A stretch of DNA of 64,000 bases from Paramyrothecium sp. XJ0827 (taxonomy: Eukaryota > Ascomycota > Sordariomycetes > Hypocreales > Stachybotryaceae): the NCBI GenBank assembly GCA_020881915.1, contig JAJFPB010000010.1:124001-188000 (forward strand), read 5' to 3'. The notes beneath the pieces are model-generated. The model was not told the origin of the DNA, did no database searches, and saw only the letters and a program-made list of their open reading frames with translations. Numbering within the stretch: the first letter of the stretch is position 1; each line of letters opens with the position of its first letter. The position numbers and the translations under genes were made by a program. Shown here one piece after another: positions 31,043 through 42,554 of this stretch.

Positions 31043-32392
31043 CTAAGCATTGCAGGTAAATCCCGTCGCGTTGAAGACATTCTCGCAGCGCCACTTCTCG
31101 AGCTTCTCCCCCGTATCCATGCGTCGAACATCGAAATCCTCGATAGTGAAATTGTTGCATCCACCTGCAGCCTCGCTACATTGGAATGTACCAGCATGCA
31201 ATACGCTTGGCTTGGCCGTGCCTTTGACATTCCTCCATACCACATCGCTCATTGCAAACGTCGAAGAGTTGCAATCTTTGCCGTCTCCGCCCTCGTAGTG
31301 CTCACACTGCCACGAGAAGAATGGACCACGGCTCGACCGACCCTCCAGGTACTGGATATCTTCCATAACAATATTCCGAGCGTATCCTAACCCGCCGCCA
31401 CCGCCGTTCGGTGGGTAACCCCGGACAGTGCCCGACCACGTCTTGAGGTAGCTAACGTAGGCCGTGTTGATGAGTGTAATATTGCGTGCGTAGAAGTTTT
31501 CGACAATATCAATCTCGTTATTATACTGTGCCAGTGACCCTATTGCTACACCCTGTCCATTATAAAAGACGCTATCGTAGAGAAAGATGTTGGTCGAGTT
31601 ACGCTTAAGCGCCACCGCGTCATCACCATTAGCAACTATCCATTTGCTAAAGGTGATGTTATCCGAGTAGATCGTGTCCACGCCATCAGTATTAAGCGTA
31701 TTATACCGGCTGTTCGATGTGCTATTAACGTAAATATTATCGAATAGGAGGTTGCGTGAATACGTAATAGCCATCGTCCACATCTGACTCTGTACGAAGC
31801 GCATATTACGAACCACTGAGTTGTTGAACCCTACATAGTTAATATTCATAGGCCTCTTCGGGAGATTACCTCGGCCTTTAGCCCAGTCATACCAGACCTG
31901 TCCATTACCATCAAATGTCCCAAAGCCATGCCCATCCCAAACTATATTATTACCGCCAAAGTACCAGACCGTACTTTGGTTCTGGAAATTGACGTACATT
32001 GATACTGAGAGCCAGTACTCAATATCTGTAGTCCATAGAAGTCGGCCGTACTGATGGATAATAACGTCGTTCAGGGACGTGGTCGTCATGTTGCTATGAA
32101 TGTTGTACGTAGCATCTGGCAGTACCACGAGGCTGTTCTCCCGACATTCCTCATTCAGGGCTTTCATAATGGTTGGTGCATCGTCACCACCGTCTGCGCT
32201 CGCCTCAACCACACAGAGTTTGCGGTTGTCGGCCTGTGCCTGAGACTTCCAATGGTCTATGCCCGGCACAATGGGCCTTTTGACCTCCTCTCGCACCTCT
32301 ACAGCCGTATTTGGCTGCCATGGGAGTTGAAAACCGGGCCAGCTCAACCCCATGGCGGCGGTGGCCATGATAAGAAAGTTGTGAGGCCGCAT
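31043..32392 (-). CDS. secreted glycoside hydrolase family 28 protein, altered active site
   Basis: GH28 enzymes cut pectin-type polysaccharides (galacturonans, rhamnogalacturonans) outside the cell. This intronless gene gives 449 residues, the usual size. The first 20 residues form a weak signal peptide (NFLIMATAAMGLSW). Family motifs: NTDGVD at 234-239 and GDD at 256-258 carry the three acidic catalytic residues. The third motif, normally GHG, reads GQG at 279-281, so the conserved His is missing. YLKTW (K317) stands at the RIK position. Many NxS/T sites suggest glycosylation. Long parallel-helix repeats are visible between 180 and 310. The His loss argues for a changed substrate or exo-type subgroup rather than a plain endo-polygalacturonase. 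It lies outside the cluster, past the AT island. Confidence 0.88.
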   Translation of the reverse strand: MRPHNFLIMATAAMGLSWPGFQLPWQPNTAVEVREEVKRPIVPGIDHWKSQAQADNRKLCVVEASADGGDDAPTIMKALNEECRENSLVVLPDATYNIHSNMTTTSLNDVIIHQYGRLLWTTDIEYWLSVSMYVNFQNQSTVWYFGGNNIVWDGHGFGTFDGNGQVWYDWAKGRGNLPKRPMNINYVGFNNSVVRNMRFVQSQMWTMAITYSRNLLFDNIYVNSTSNSRYNTLNTDGVDTIYSDNITFSKWIVANGDDAVALKRNSTNIFLYDSVFYNGQGVAIGSLAQYNNEIDIVENFYARNITLINTAYVSYLKTWSGTVRGYPPNGGGGGLGYARNIVMEDIQYLEGRSSRGPFFSWQCEHYEGGDGKDCNSSTFAMSDVVWRNVKGTAKPSVLHAGTFQCSEAAGGCNNFTIEDFDVRRMDTGEKLEKWRCENVFNATGFTCNA

Positions 32393-35300
32393 TTCTTCGA
32401 AGTAATGAACCTTTCAAGTGGTTGTTTGTGAAAGACAAACGGCCTCCTTAGGAGAATTGTATAGAAATCAAATTGACGCAAAGCTGTCCAACAAAGGCAG
32501 TGCAGCGGAGGAGGGTAAACAATTCAAAGTCAGAATATAATGTTCGGAACGCTGCCGCCACCAGTGAACCATGGTCGCTTTGACTTCATGGCAAATATAT
32601 ATCTAGCTACATACTGGAAGTTTGTCTTTTCTCCTCATTACTCTGTTAGTCTCAATACTATGTTGGTGATGTCACGCGCAAGCCGCAGTAAACCCCCGCG
32701 GCAAAATGTAACCCTCAGGTGCAACCCATCTTCCCCTCATTACTCTCGTATAACTTTCGGCATTTGAATTCGAGCAATGAAGCAATGAATGTTTGACCAC
32801 GCTTGAAAACATAATTCGATGAGCTTTACTGCTCATGTGTTCGAACGTTGCAACATGGGGTGTCATCCGCGACTGAGGGAGCGAGACCTATGCACCCTTC
32901 GGCAATTGAACTTGTTGTTAATGAAATTCTAAACAGGCTTAAATGAGCGAAAAGCGGCCGAGATGTGAGACGGCTGTGTTGTGCTTTACATAACACTTGA
33001 GCTTGGGTGGCAACATTGGGCCCAAGTCGGCCAGCCAATGTAACGTAATCTCCACGACAGGAAAGGATTGACGGGTGATGAGAAGATCGCCGGTACACTA
33101 CCGCAATACTAACGCGTGCTTGGATGCATGTCAGATGACAACCTCCAACTGTCGCATCCAGAGCTCAAAATAGAAGGAACAGCCAAACTTGTGTGATCAG
33201 GTGAGACTCTGGATGTATGGAGCAGTCATGATTTGTTCAACAGTTTGTAAGGCCTAGTAACTCTTATATGACGTATTGTACAGTCGCACGGTTCTCAGAC
33301 GATCCTTTTGCTTCTACATGTCAGATGAGGGCACTGAGGCTAGACGGTGCAATAACGTAAATCTTCTGGCTACACTTGATTCTAGTAACGAGTCTGCTTG
33401 ATCTATTGAGACGCCTCAGTATCGATGTTGTCGTTAATTCGTTGGCAATGGAGTCTCCAAAAGAAATCCGCACCATGAAGTTGACATCACCGACGAATAC
33501 CCCGGCTATTGCTAGTCCTCCAGACTACATGAAGAGGTCTTTGTCACCACACGAACTGCAGCCAACATTCAAGTGGGTTGTATCATTGCCATAATAAACA
33601 AAGCCACGTCTATTCCACTAGTCCAGTATGCATTGGTTTGCCCTAGCCCGAGCTAACCTTCCCATTCTTGCTCAGACATTCTTTGGCTGGAGCCAACCCG
33701 TCACCTACGATCTGGCCCGCTACAGCATACAGCCGCACACCAGATGGGTTACCTTTACTATGAGCATTAAAGTCAATACCGGATTGTCCGCAATGTAGTG
33801 TTCATAGTGCGCATCTTGTTCGAGAAATGGTTTTGAAAATGACAGCAAGGCAGTATAGAGTTAGTTTTTAGCCTGCTACTGTCAGTCGTATTCTAAGCTA
33901 TAAAGCTACTGCTAGAGCTAACCCATTTCTTTCAATCAGCCCCTACTTTCCAATCTGAACCTTTCATCCTCCGAGTACAACCGTGATCTCGTCACTTTGA
34001 GACCAAAGTGTCCTACTCCATAACTCTAAATTTTGTGGTAGCCTGCAGGACTAGATTCACACCAAGGATTGTATTCCTTTCTCATCAAACTCGTCACCCA
34101 AAAGTTCCGATGCAGGCACTATTCAACGCAGCTGTTACACGGGGATTGGGTTTACATAGACCACGTTACTAACTCGTAGGGCGAAGATAGCAAGCTTCAA
34201 TTTGGTTTCCATCTTCCACCCGGACAAGGACGGCTACGCACCACCCCGAGCCGATCACGAGAACCGTTTTGTGGACTTATCATCGTCCTGCCCTTTACTG
34301 AGCTCTACACTCCCCAGAATGGGCAAATACTACCTGCTTTGGGAGGCACGACTATAAGCGGTGGAAGGAATGGCTTGGAAAGAAGGGAGAGTGTTGTTGA
34401 GTCGAATAGTTCAAGTTTCCAATAAAGATCGGTAGCTTTGCAGAGTGGAGAGGTGATGTCTGTGGATCAGGCTGCTGCAATGATCGATGGTATCGAGCCT
34501 GCGGATGATGTTTGTCGCCTGGGCAGTAGAGGCCCCGACCCCGAAGACGTTCTGCGTAGGCAAGTAAACTATCTGCGGGTCGCCGGCACTATAACTATGT
34601 ACTCTTCTCTTGTAGCCCCCTGATTAAAGCGTAGAAATAAGATTTGACCCAATGACACCACACCTACCAGCTTATTAGTGGGTATAGAAACATTAAATCA
34701 AGGCAAAATCTGAACTTAATAAAAAGAAGATATAAACTTCGTATCTAACGAGCAAAAGCGGGAGCTAATCTCTCTCGTCTATATATAAGACACTAATAAA
34801 GAACCCCTAAGTTAACTCTAGGGTAGCCAAGCAAATGCATGTCCTTTCCACCAAATCACAGTAACTAGGTTTACACATCATTTCTTGGACAGAACATATG
34901 GTTAGGGTCACTTACAGCCACCGACCGCACCTCGTCCTCACAATTGATCAAGGAATGATTTGAATTATTATGCAATAAGCCTGGGTTCTTTGATCTACAG
35001 TCACCTCAATCTGGAATTTAACAGGCGGCCATAGGCCACAGGTTAAAGGGAGCCTGGGTGGAAGAGATGCACCTTGAGGATTCAGGCTTACATTGCTTGT
35101 TCATTCTGATCGTTGAGTGGTGTCGTGCCTTTGTCTATTCATGTTTTCTTGTGCACAGAAGTGGAACTTGGATCCTCAGCAGAGACCTCGAACTCAATTA
35201 CTAGCAGGAGTTGCGCTATGCTATCACGATTAATCCGGTCTATCGGATAATACGGAGAAGAATATATGTGAAGCACAGACATAACAGAGACTACAGCCGT

Positions 35301-35803
35301 ACTTGTGAGGCTATGGCGGCTCGTTTTTAGAGATGGATAAGGATGGCTTGGTATTGTTTGCGTATTACCTTGCTGGCGGGCTACCATACACATCTATGTC
35401 GAATCTGAGTCTGATTTAATTAAATGCCGAAAAGTGGTATGGCAGTGTGTAGCGAGCAGCTTTATCTTTCGTAGAATCGGTTGCGTTACGGTTATTGGAA
35501 TTCGAAAACATGTAGGGCTACAGTATGGAATCCCTTCTTTCCAAACAGAGACGTTTTGACGCTTGCAACAAGATATTATGGAGGCTTCAGGGATATCTGC
35601 GACTGCACAGAGTCAAGGGACATCGCACTAGTGTCCAGTACTCTGCCAGGATATGACCAGCCACCAGGAGAGTGTGGCGGTGCATGTTCCGTCCACGTGA
35701 TTGAATTAGCACCATCACGGCCGTTGGCCGCGAGCCAGGGCCCTACTACAGGGACGCGTGTGTACGAGGTGTGGTCTGCTACCTCAAGTCATCTTTCACC
35801 ATT
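32393..35803. other. gene-poor 3.4-kb stretch
   Basis: No gene recognised. Short open frames at 32540-32767, 33376-33594, 34438-34623, 35139-35393 and 35481-35807 share no frame, splice pattern or motif. A short AT-rich patch at 34670-34830 looks like a further worn repeat. The stretch probably consists of decayed sequence plus the promoter of the GH28 gene. Confidence 0.45.
34670..34830. repeat. short AT-rich patch, possible repeat relic
   Basis: About 160 bp with an AT excess (CTTAATAAAAAGAAGATATA, CTATATATAAGACACTAATA). Weaker than the 30.6-kb island. No ends or direct repeats found. Confidence 0.3.
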
Positions 35804-36853
35804 ATGAGTGGTTACTACGATAACATTGGTAAAGGTGGCCACGACCAGCAAGCAGGCTATGGTCAGCCGGGTGACTACCACCAGCAGGGTAATTATGGCC
35901 AACAAAGCCAATAGGGTGGAGAAGCATCCTCCTATTACAACTCGACCCGCCCCCCTCAAGACTACGGCAAGCAGACCCATAGCCAAGAGAACTTCCACTC
36001 CGGTCCTGAAGATGAGGATGGTGAGCGTGGTTTAAGCGGGGCCCGGGCCGGTGGTGCTGCTGGCGCCTTTGGTGGCCACAAGTTTGACAGCAGGGAGACT
36101 GCTACTGTGGTCGGCGGTCTCATTGGTGCCTTTGCCGGCCATAAAGGCCAGGACAATATTGAGGACTGGCGCGACGACCGCAAAGAGAAACGGGACGAGG
36201 AATAGAAGCAATACAATGATAAGAGACGACACGAGGAGGAATCTCGCCGTCGGAGCTGCTTGCGCTCCTCCAGCCGCCATCACAAACGACACAATAGTCG
36301 TAGTCGTAGCCGCAGCCGCAGCAGCAGCACACACCGTAATGAGTCGAGGCGTGGTGGTCACTACGCTGGTGGTTTCTCTGCCAATTCGCGGGGCATTTTA
36401 CCTCAATGGACGCGGCGATAACTACGAGCTGCGAGCCGAGTGCCGCACCTGGAGCGGCGGCTACACCCCAGTAGCATTAAATTAAACTAGTGCCTAAGTA
36501 ATAATCGCGGAAGCTTCCGATGGGGCCCAAGTGGTGGGGGCGGCGACGCGGGTTATACGGTGCAATATAGAAACACTCTTCGCGATATCGCTGCCCGCTA
36601 TAGCCCATATCATTCCAAGACATTGCCAACCACAACGACCTCGCCAACGCCAACATGGTCTATCCAGGGCAAGTTCTCCGCATACCGGGCGGCAGCTCCG
36701 CTGGCAGCTTCGGTCTATACACGCGAGATGTGCGCTTGGTCGACGGCGGCTCGCGTCTCGAGCGAGCTGCGCAATGGTGGAGAATGGGCGTGCAGCTCCA
36801 TTGTCCTGGATGAGAGAATCTCCAATAATAACGGGTGTGTACGCCTGGTCTAG
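35804..36853 (+). pseudogene. dead CVNH (cyanovirin-N homology) lectin gene with glycine-zipper N-terminus
   Basis: From ATG 35804 one frame reads a Gly/Tyr/Gln-rich head (MSGYYDNIGKGGHDQQAGYG), a TAG at 35912, a glycine zipper (GGAAGAFGGHK, VVGGLIGAFAGHK), a second TAG at 36203, then an RSRSRS-rich linker and GGFSANSRGI, the opening of a CVNH domain. The domain goes on in other frames: NYELRAECRTW, then KLN-stop-CLSNNRGSFRW (TAG at 36488), and its end LRNGGEWACSSIVLDERISN before the final TAG at 36851. So at least three nonsense codons, each explainable as CAG to TAG, and several frameshifts. Intact relatives in ascomycetes join these three parts, and CVNH domains bind sugars. The C-to-T pattern fits RIP or similar decay. 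No intact product is possible. The family call rests on motif recall. Confidence 0.78.
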
Positions 36854-37030
36854 GTGGCGAGTCCCTCAAACAGTTTCTCCAAAGCGAGGCGAGAAGGTTC
36901 CTGTATGTGAGGATTTTTGGAACTATTCAACATAGCACTTCCCTACAATAATCCCGTATATCTAGCCACGGAATCAATCTCATGCTGACCGATACTCAAT
37001 TGCAACGATCTAATGACTTTGGATAGTGAA

Positions 37031-37942
37031 TCATGAAATAGAATCTCCTGTGGTCATGACAAGAATCTGGAATTCCTTCTCATCGTACTCGTTAGCCAGC
37101 TGAATCAAGCCAGCGAAGCGTGCGTACTTGGCACATTTCCCGTAGGCTGCACCTAGTTCCTCAGTAAGGCCCTCCGTTTTTAAAAGAGTTGAGGCCTCTT
37201 GGGCTAACCTCAAGGCTTCCGTATTCGTCTTTGGTATCTCGGCAAAAGCTGGAATTGCCCCTTGCTTGCCCGTTCTCTTTTCTTCGTACAGAGCTAGCAG
37301 CTCATTGGTGCGCCAGATTTTGCAACGTCTCTCTTCGTGCTCGTCAGCCTGAGGACCATGACAAACAGAGCATGCGCATTGGAAGCCCCAATTTGACAAC
37401 TCCTTGGCCCTACGTGCGCGAGGCGTTGCTACGTCTGTATAGGCATCGGTAAGTTCCTCGCCCTGTTTGACATCCTGGGAAGTGTAGACTTCCATCATGC
37501 CGGAGATGTCGTCGTATACCCAACTCGTATTTGGACTACATGAATGGTTCATACGGCAGAATGTTGGGAAAAGACCACTTTGCAGGTCGATTGTCGAGAT
37601 AGTTGCGGCATTAGTGTAATATATCGCGAGCGCGATAGCCGAATCGATGTAGGCGGCATCTGCAGGACAGGGTATGCCATGATATTCTTCAAATTCTTTC
37701 AACTTGGATGGGCAGTAATACAAGTCCATGAATCTATCCCGGGCTTCCGCTGACAGAAGACCGATCTTGCCAGGAATCGAAATGTGTTCCTGTGCGGAAT
37801 GACCCTCTTGTCCCATGACCGTTAGGAGGGGCGGTTCCCGAATGATGCGAGTGCCCGCGGCTATGTCATGTGTGGCAAAGAGACCGTGACCAATCACTGT
37901 CTGCTTCAATGCCCAGGGACATTGCATAGAACCCATACCCAC
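37031..37942 (-). CDS. SET-domain protein (SMYD-like)
   Basis: Putative lysine methyltransferase, 303 residues, no intron. The split SET domain shows GHGLFATHDIAAGTRI at 18-33 (N-flank), NHSCSPN at 132-138, GEELTDAY at 161-168 (Tyr168 is the usual catalytic-site Tyr) and the post-SET CxCxxC (CACSVC, 189-194) that binds zinc. There is no MYND finger, as in many fungal members. The 75-residue helical tail (EALRLAQEASTLLKTEGL) resembles the TPR-like end of SMYD proteins. Targets unknown; histone or other protein methylation is equally possible. It stands alone between the dead CVNH gene and the broken ankyrin gene. Start 37942 has a near alternative at Met6. Confidence 0.87.
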   Translation of the reverse strand: MGMGSMQCPWALKQTVIGHGLFATHDIAAGTRIIREPPLLTVMGQEGHSAQEHISIPGKIGLLSAEARDRFMDLYYCPSKLKEFEEYHGIPCPADAAYIDSAIALAIYYTNAATISTIDLQSGLFPTFCRMNHSCSPNTSWVYDDISGMMEVYTSQDVKQGEELTDAYTDVATPRARRAKELSNWGFQCACSVCHGPQADEHEERRCKIWRTNELLALYEEKRTGKQGAIPAFAEIPKTNTEALRLAQEASTLLKTEGLTEELGAAYGKCAKYARFAGLIQLANEYDEKEFQILVMTTGDSIS

Positions 37943-38187
37943 AGAAACTTAATATAGAATGTTTCAAAGACTTTTCATTAAAACAATCCACAAGAGATAT
38001 TTTAAATAAGCCTTCAATCTGTCTATGACAGGCTACCTTAGGCAAAGAAAATTCTAACACACAGAAAGATCTCTCGGACGGCGGAGTAACTCTAATTCCG
38101 ATAGTTAGAACGACTAGCCCCCACGGACCCCCTTGTATAAGTGACAGAGCATATAAACCTGTTACAGGTCAAGCAATAATAAAGATC

Positions 38188-39456
38188 TCAGGTTTTAGCA
38201 TTAGCATCATAATCTTTGAGTATTTGAATAACTCCGTTGTAGTGCCTCGACGCGATCTGCAGTGCGGTTTGTAAATTCGGCTCTGTCAAGGTGACACTAG
38301 CGCCTTTGTCCAGGAGTAACTGAACGATAGCGAGATGACCTCTCATTATTGCCGCGTGGAGAACTGTGTACCCTGTCGCACTAATCCAGACATCGAAACC
38401 TCTATCCAAAAATATCTCAACTAATTCTTGCTTGCCAAGCAGTGCTGCTTTCTCCACAGGGTTGTGTCCGTTTTGGTTTGTCGCAAATACATCAGCACCT
38501 CTGTCAATGAGTAGCCGGACAATCTGTCGGTTGGCACCTATGCATGCTTCGTGCAGCGCTGTTCCTGTTCCGGGTCTATAGGCATTAATGTTGGCACCTC
38601 TATCAAGGAGCAGCCGTGCAGCGTTCAGAAAATCTGTTCGAGAAGCCCCGGACAACTCTGTTCCGGCCTGCTTTCGATACGCTTCAATCATATCAGTTTG
38701 AGTCTGCACAGCCTGGAAGATATTGAGATACCCATGCCGAGCGGCATTGTGCAGCGCTGCAGAGCCCATTGCATCCGTTGCGTTAACGTCAGCTCCCCCG
38801 TCTAGGAGAATTTAGACTATTTCTAGCCTGCCTTCGTGTGATGCTCTGATTAAAGCAATCTTCACGTCTTCGTCCACTGCTTGATTCGGGGTGAAGGAGT
38901 GGTCGAGGAGATTTCGACAAATTGAGGTATAGCCGAGTGATGCAGCCACGGTCAAAGGGCCCGGGGTATCATTAGACACGATTGTGAAGTGGTTGGTAGG
39001 ATCGTGAACTTTCATTGATGCTCGAAATGTGCCACTATCATCCCGGAAAAATTTATGAATAAGACGTTGTAAGGTTTCGTTCTCCCTGCATTCTTCGTAG
39101 TGCCATTGCCAGGAGCTAGTCGGATAATATATATGTATCAATTTCTTTGGGTCGAGAGGCCTTGATTCCCCTCTACGCTTTTGACGTTGGTTTTTGATAA
39201 TTTGAGGTTCGAACAGCAGCGTCAGACATGTGAGAGTCGTTTGTATTATTCCCTCTTGCCTTTGCATCGCAAAGAAATTCATGCTATTGCTTTGACGTAT
39301 ACGATCTGACTCGAGGTACTCCTGGACTGAGAAGTGGGCAATACGGATTCTGGCATCCTGACTATCATATTCGATAAGACCTGGGCAGATCTCCTCGAAG
39401 CTGTCCGAACTCGCAACCTCAATTAAGGTCCTCCAGTTGAGACACAGTAGCCAGCC
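38188..39456 (-). pseudogene. 3' remnant of an NLR-like ankyrin-repeat gene with a premature stop
   Basis: One frame runs from a TGA at 39457-39459 to the stop at 38188, broken only by TAA at 38812-38814. Before it: RIRIAHFSVQEYLESDRIRQ, a segment found between the NTPase module and the repeats of fungal NACHT/ankyrin (STAND) proteins. Then come degenerate repeats and ankyrin repeats proper (RLLLDRGANINAYRPGTGTA, IVRLLIDRGADVF, IVQLLLDKGASVT). The TAA falls inside a repeat: EIV-stop-ILLDGGADVN continues without loss of frame, and CAA to TAA would explain it. The NTPase and effector domains are absent upstream, so it is 5'-truncated as well. Such proteins act in non-self recognition. If read as two genes, both halves would lack starts at sensible places. 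Confidence 0.75.
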
Positions 39457-40116
39457 TCAGGGGTTCGAAGTCAATTGACAAGCCAAACTCGCAGAACACC
39501 GAATTGTCCATGACCCGACAAGTTTGAATTTGCGCTTAGGCTGCTCCTTGACGTGGTATTTCGCGCCCGTTGCTTGACGAAAAGGACTATAATTATTGAT
39601 GGAGGGGGGACTGTCATGTGACACTTGAGCCAATTTTATCTTTTACAATAACCTGTGAAGCATTCACGGCGTCGGGTGAGGTCCACCCAAACGGCACCTA
39701 TTTCCGCTTCGGCAGGCATCAAGCCCTACGAGGACGAGATAAATGAAGTTTACTGAACTTTTTGAGGACTGGGATTATCACTTTTGAACCTAACCGACAG
39801 AGCAGCATTGGGATGTTTTAAAGCCTAATGGCGTTCTCTCCCGCAGCCTGATCTCACGTCAGATTGAACAATTCCTATGGTTCCTAAACCCAAATAATGC
39901 CAAAACGAATGTATCATCTCAAAGACCGGCCTCGTAGATTGCTTCACTTCATCAACTCATGCAGAAGTGTTTTGGACCCCTTTTCTGGGGTTACGGCCCC
40001 CTTGTCGGACTCCGCTCCATCCTAGATAATCAACCCCGCAAGCGACATCAAAAGTGAGAAACAAAAGCACCCACATAAAAAGCTTCAAGGGAGATATTAT
40101 TTAGGCCCCTCCATTG
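39457..40116. other. intergenic region
   Basis: 660 bp between the ankyrin remnant and the end of the TAP-like gene. No open frame with a recognisable motif; I looked here for the missing NACHT part of the ankyrin gene and did not find it. Confidence 0.45.
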
Positions 40117-42019
40117 CTACCTGACGGTACCAGAATCGACAAAGGGAAAAAACTGCTGTGGGCAGGTAATGTTAGACGGCGGCACAATACCACGAAAATA
40201 CTCTTGAACATGGCTCCAGTAGCAGTTCGAGCCGCCTTGGTTGGCAACAGAATGCTAATTTGGGTTAACAAAAGTTTTGTACGATGTGAAAATTTTCAAG
40301 ATGTTTAGCTTACTCCAATACCCTCTTGGGTCAAAACCACCGACCCAGGAAATCCAGATGCCATTCTGCGGGCTCTGAATGAGAGACATCAGCTCCCAGC
40401 ACATTCAGAACGAAAAGGGTTGCGAACATACGATATGATCGGTGTGATGGGATCAATAGTATTGCTGCTGAAGAGGATGGGGAATGACGTGTGGTTACTC
40501 CTTGGTGGAAGAGCCCCTGTAGAGGACAATCAATGCCAGTACGTAGGGTTAAGACTTGAACCAACCTTGGAAGATCATATGCTGTGGGATATTTATGTTG
40601 AATGACTTGCAAAGAACTGTCTGGGCGAACACAGGATATATGTCCCCAATGTATTTGCTTTGCTCCGCGGTGAAATCCGCATATCTTCGGTAGTCGTCGA
40701 CTGTGAGTAGCTGATTTCTAGTGTATGAATCTGCACATTTGATGATGTTACCCCCATCATGAGGTGGATAATATCGTTCCATTAATCCACCAAGTGCAGA
40801 AGCATTGCCCATCTCGAAAGCTCGAAGCACATCGGCCATCAAGGGATAAGAGATCAAAGGCTCATAAATTACGCTGATGAAAAGTGACTTGAGGTCAGCG
40901 TAAGTAACCAGAAGCGGGATTCCCTCGGTCTTGGCGTTCGAGATGGGAATTGGAGCCTGCCTCAATTGTTCAATAATGTCGTCCAGGCGGTTTCTGATTG
41001 TCTCCGGTGATTTGCCCCAGAATGAGCAATTTTCCGGGCCTGCCCTGTGGCACAACGTAGTGAATGAAATAATGGCTTCATCCATTTGTGCAAGATTGGA
41101 TTTCCACATGTTCGTATAATATTCTTCTGAGTCGAGAACGCCGTCCAATACCATTCTGCCGACCCTGTCTGGGAACATTGAGGCAAAAGTCGTACCAAGC
41201 GTGGTGCCGTAACTGATGCCATAGTACCAAAGCTTCGCATCAGCAGCTGATTTGCCAGAAAATTTAGCTTCTGCTTTAATGTAGGCAAGAATGTCGTGAG
41301 CGACTGCCGGCGTTGTAACATAGTAGCCGTAAGGATTGTTGCGTTGAACCTCGGCGTCGCACCAAGAGGCATATATGGAACTCGAGTAGTATTGGGTCGT
41401 GAACGATGTGTCCGATGTGTTGGTGGCTCCAGTCCTGTGTAGCTTATAAAAAGCCCTTCTTGCATTCTGATTGCCTTGAAAGCAGTCAACAACGAGACCG
41501 CTATTGTTAACACCTCTGGGATCGAAAGAGACAAAGTTGTACTGTTCGCCGAAGATCCGGCCAGCTAGATTGCGGTACTTTAGAAGCATGTCGATGCCAG
41601 AGCCACCAGGCCCCCCTATAGTAGTTCAGTGAGTTAACTGTAACACTGTCCTTGAAACATACCTGGGTTAATTACAATGTTCTCCGAGTCGTCGTTGGCG
41701 GTTTTTCCGGGAAGCTTGATGAATGCTACGTGTGTTGTGCCCAGGCTTCGGTTCAAATGATCAATAGGAACCTCCAGTCTTGCACAGGTAAAGTCGTCAA
41801 AACAAGGGTACCATTGCAGAGTCGTTGACACTGGGATCTACAGATGTTAATCCGGTTCTCCACGATCGAGTCATTGTTTTCTGAGTAACATACAGTGCTG
41901 AAGCCATATACCATGCCAGAGACAGCAGTACTTTGTCCCAGACACATTGAAAATTTGATGAAAGCACCAAGCACGAGGCCAAAGGTATATGAAGGTCCAT
42001 TTGTGTTGTGAAGCGCCAT
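40117..42019 (-). CDS. secreted TAP-like alpha/beta hydrolase (peptidase S33 type)
   Basis: Six exons: 41894-42019, 41663-41837, 40566-41615, 40432-40516, 40314-40374, 40117-40254; introns 41838-41893, 41616-41662, 40517-40565, 40375-40431, 40255-40313. Together 544 residues. The N-terminus carries a hydrophobic segment (YTFGLVLGAFIKFSMCLG), likely a signal peptide. INPGGPGGSG at about 98-107 is the oxyanion loop and GISYG gives the nucleophile Ser235. The acid is in SSNTIDPITP and the His in EGIGHS, both in the C-terminal TAP-like domain, which only appears once the last three introns are removed. The family includes tripeptidyl aminopeptidases and secreted exopeptidases. The last exon adds NCYWSHVQEYFRGIVPP, typical of the domain end. 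It diverges from the Zn2Cys6 gene. Substrate unknown. Confidence 0.88.
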
Positions 42020-42554
42020 AACGAGCAAGGAAGTAGATGATTCTGGTTAAAAGTGGTGAAGCTGGGTGATGAGTTGGTCGAAGAAGTTGGGAGATTTGAG
42101 ACATTTAAATAGTTCGAAACGGCTTGAATCTAGTCAGGGCATGGTTGACAGATGACATGGCAAAAGGACTGCATCTGTTTTGTGCTGAAATATGCCTCTG
42201 TAGATGGCTCAATACATCTACGTGGGCATTCGTTGGCAGGGGTACACCCCTGCTTTCTCCACCTGTACGAACACACGAATGAGAAGATGGCTGCTCGACG
42301 ATCCTTCGAGCGGCGCCAAGCGTTTTGAGGATGAGTGGACGACAAGGGTCACAAAGGTGGAGGTTCAGAATTGAGGTTCGGACTTGCGCTAAAAACCATC
42401 ACGTTGATCTAATCCCATCATAGTGGACATCAGCACGCACTTTTTGGAACTTTCAAATTGCTCTCATCTACACCAATGTTGAAAGCTTCCTTCAATTCGG
42501 TCGGTTACTCACAGTATCAAGGTTGTCTGCCCCAGCACATCGGCCGGCCCACCA
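42020..42554. promoter_or_regulatory. divergent promoter region, TAP-like hydrolase / Zn2Cys6 regulator
   Basis: 535 bp between two diverging genes. A regulator gene facing away from a possible target often shares a control region with it. No clear binding site was picked out by eye. Confidence 0.4.

Noticed and set aside
33660..34420. Stretches that read briefly like coding sequence
   Set aside because: Frames break after 40-60 codons and no family is recognisable; left as unannotated decayed sequence.
36051..36485. 144-codon frame that could pass as a gene
   Set aside because: It runs partly out of phase through the dead CVNH gene; only its end (NYELRAECRTW) belongs to that gene's original reading.
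40114..40308. 64-codon plus-strand frame
   Set aside because: It is antisense to the last exon of the TAP-like gene, which carries the conserved C-terminal domain end.
40331..40612. 93-codon minus-strand frame
   Set aside because: It is the out-of-phase reading of introns and short exons at the 3' end of the TAP-like gene.
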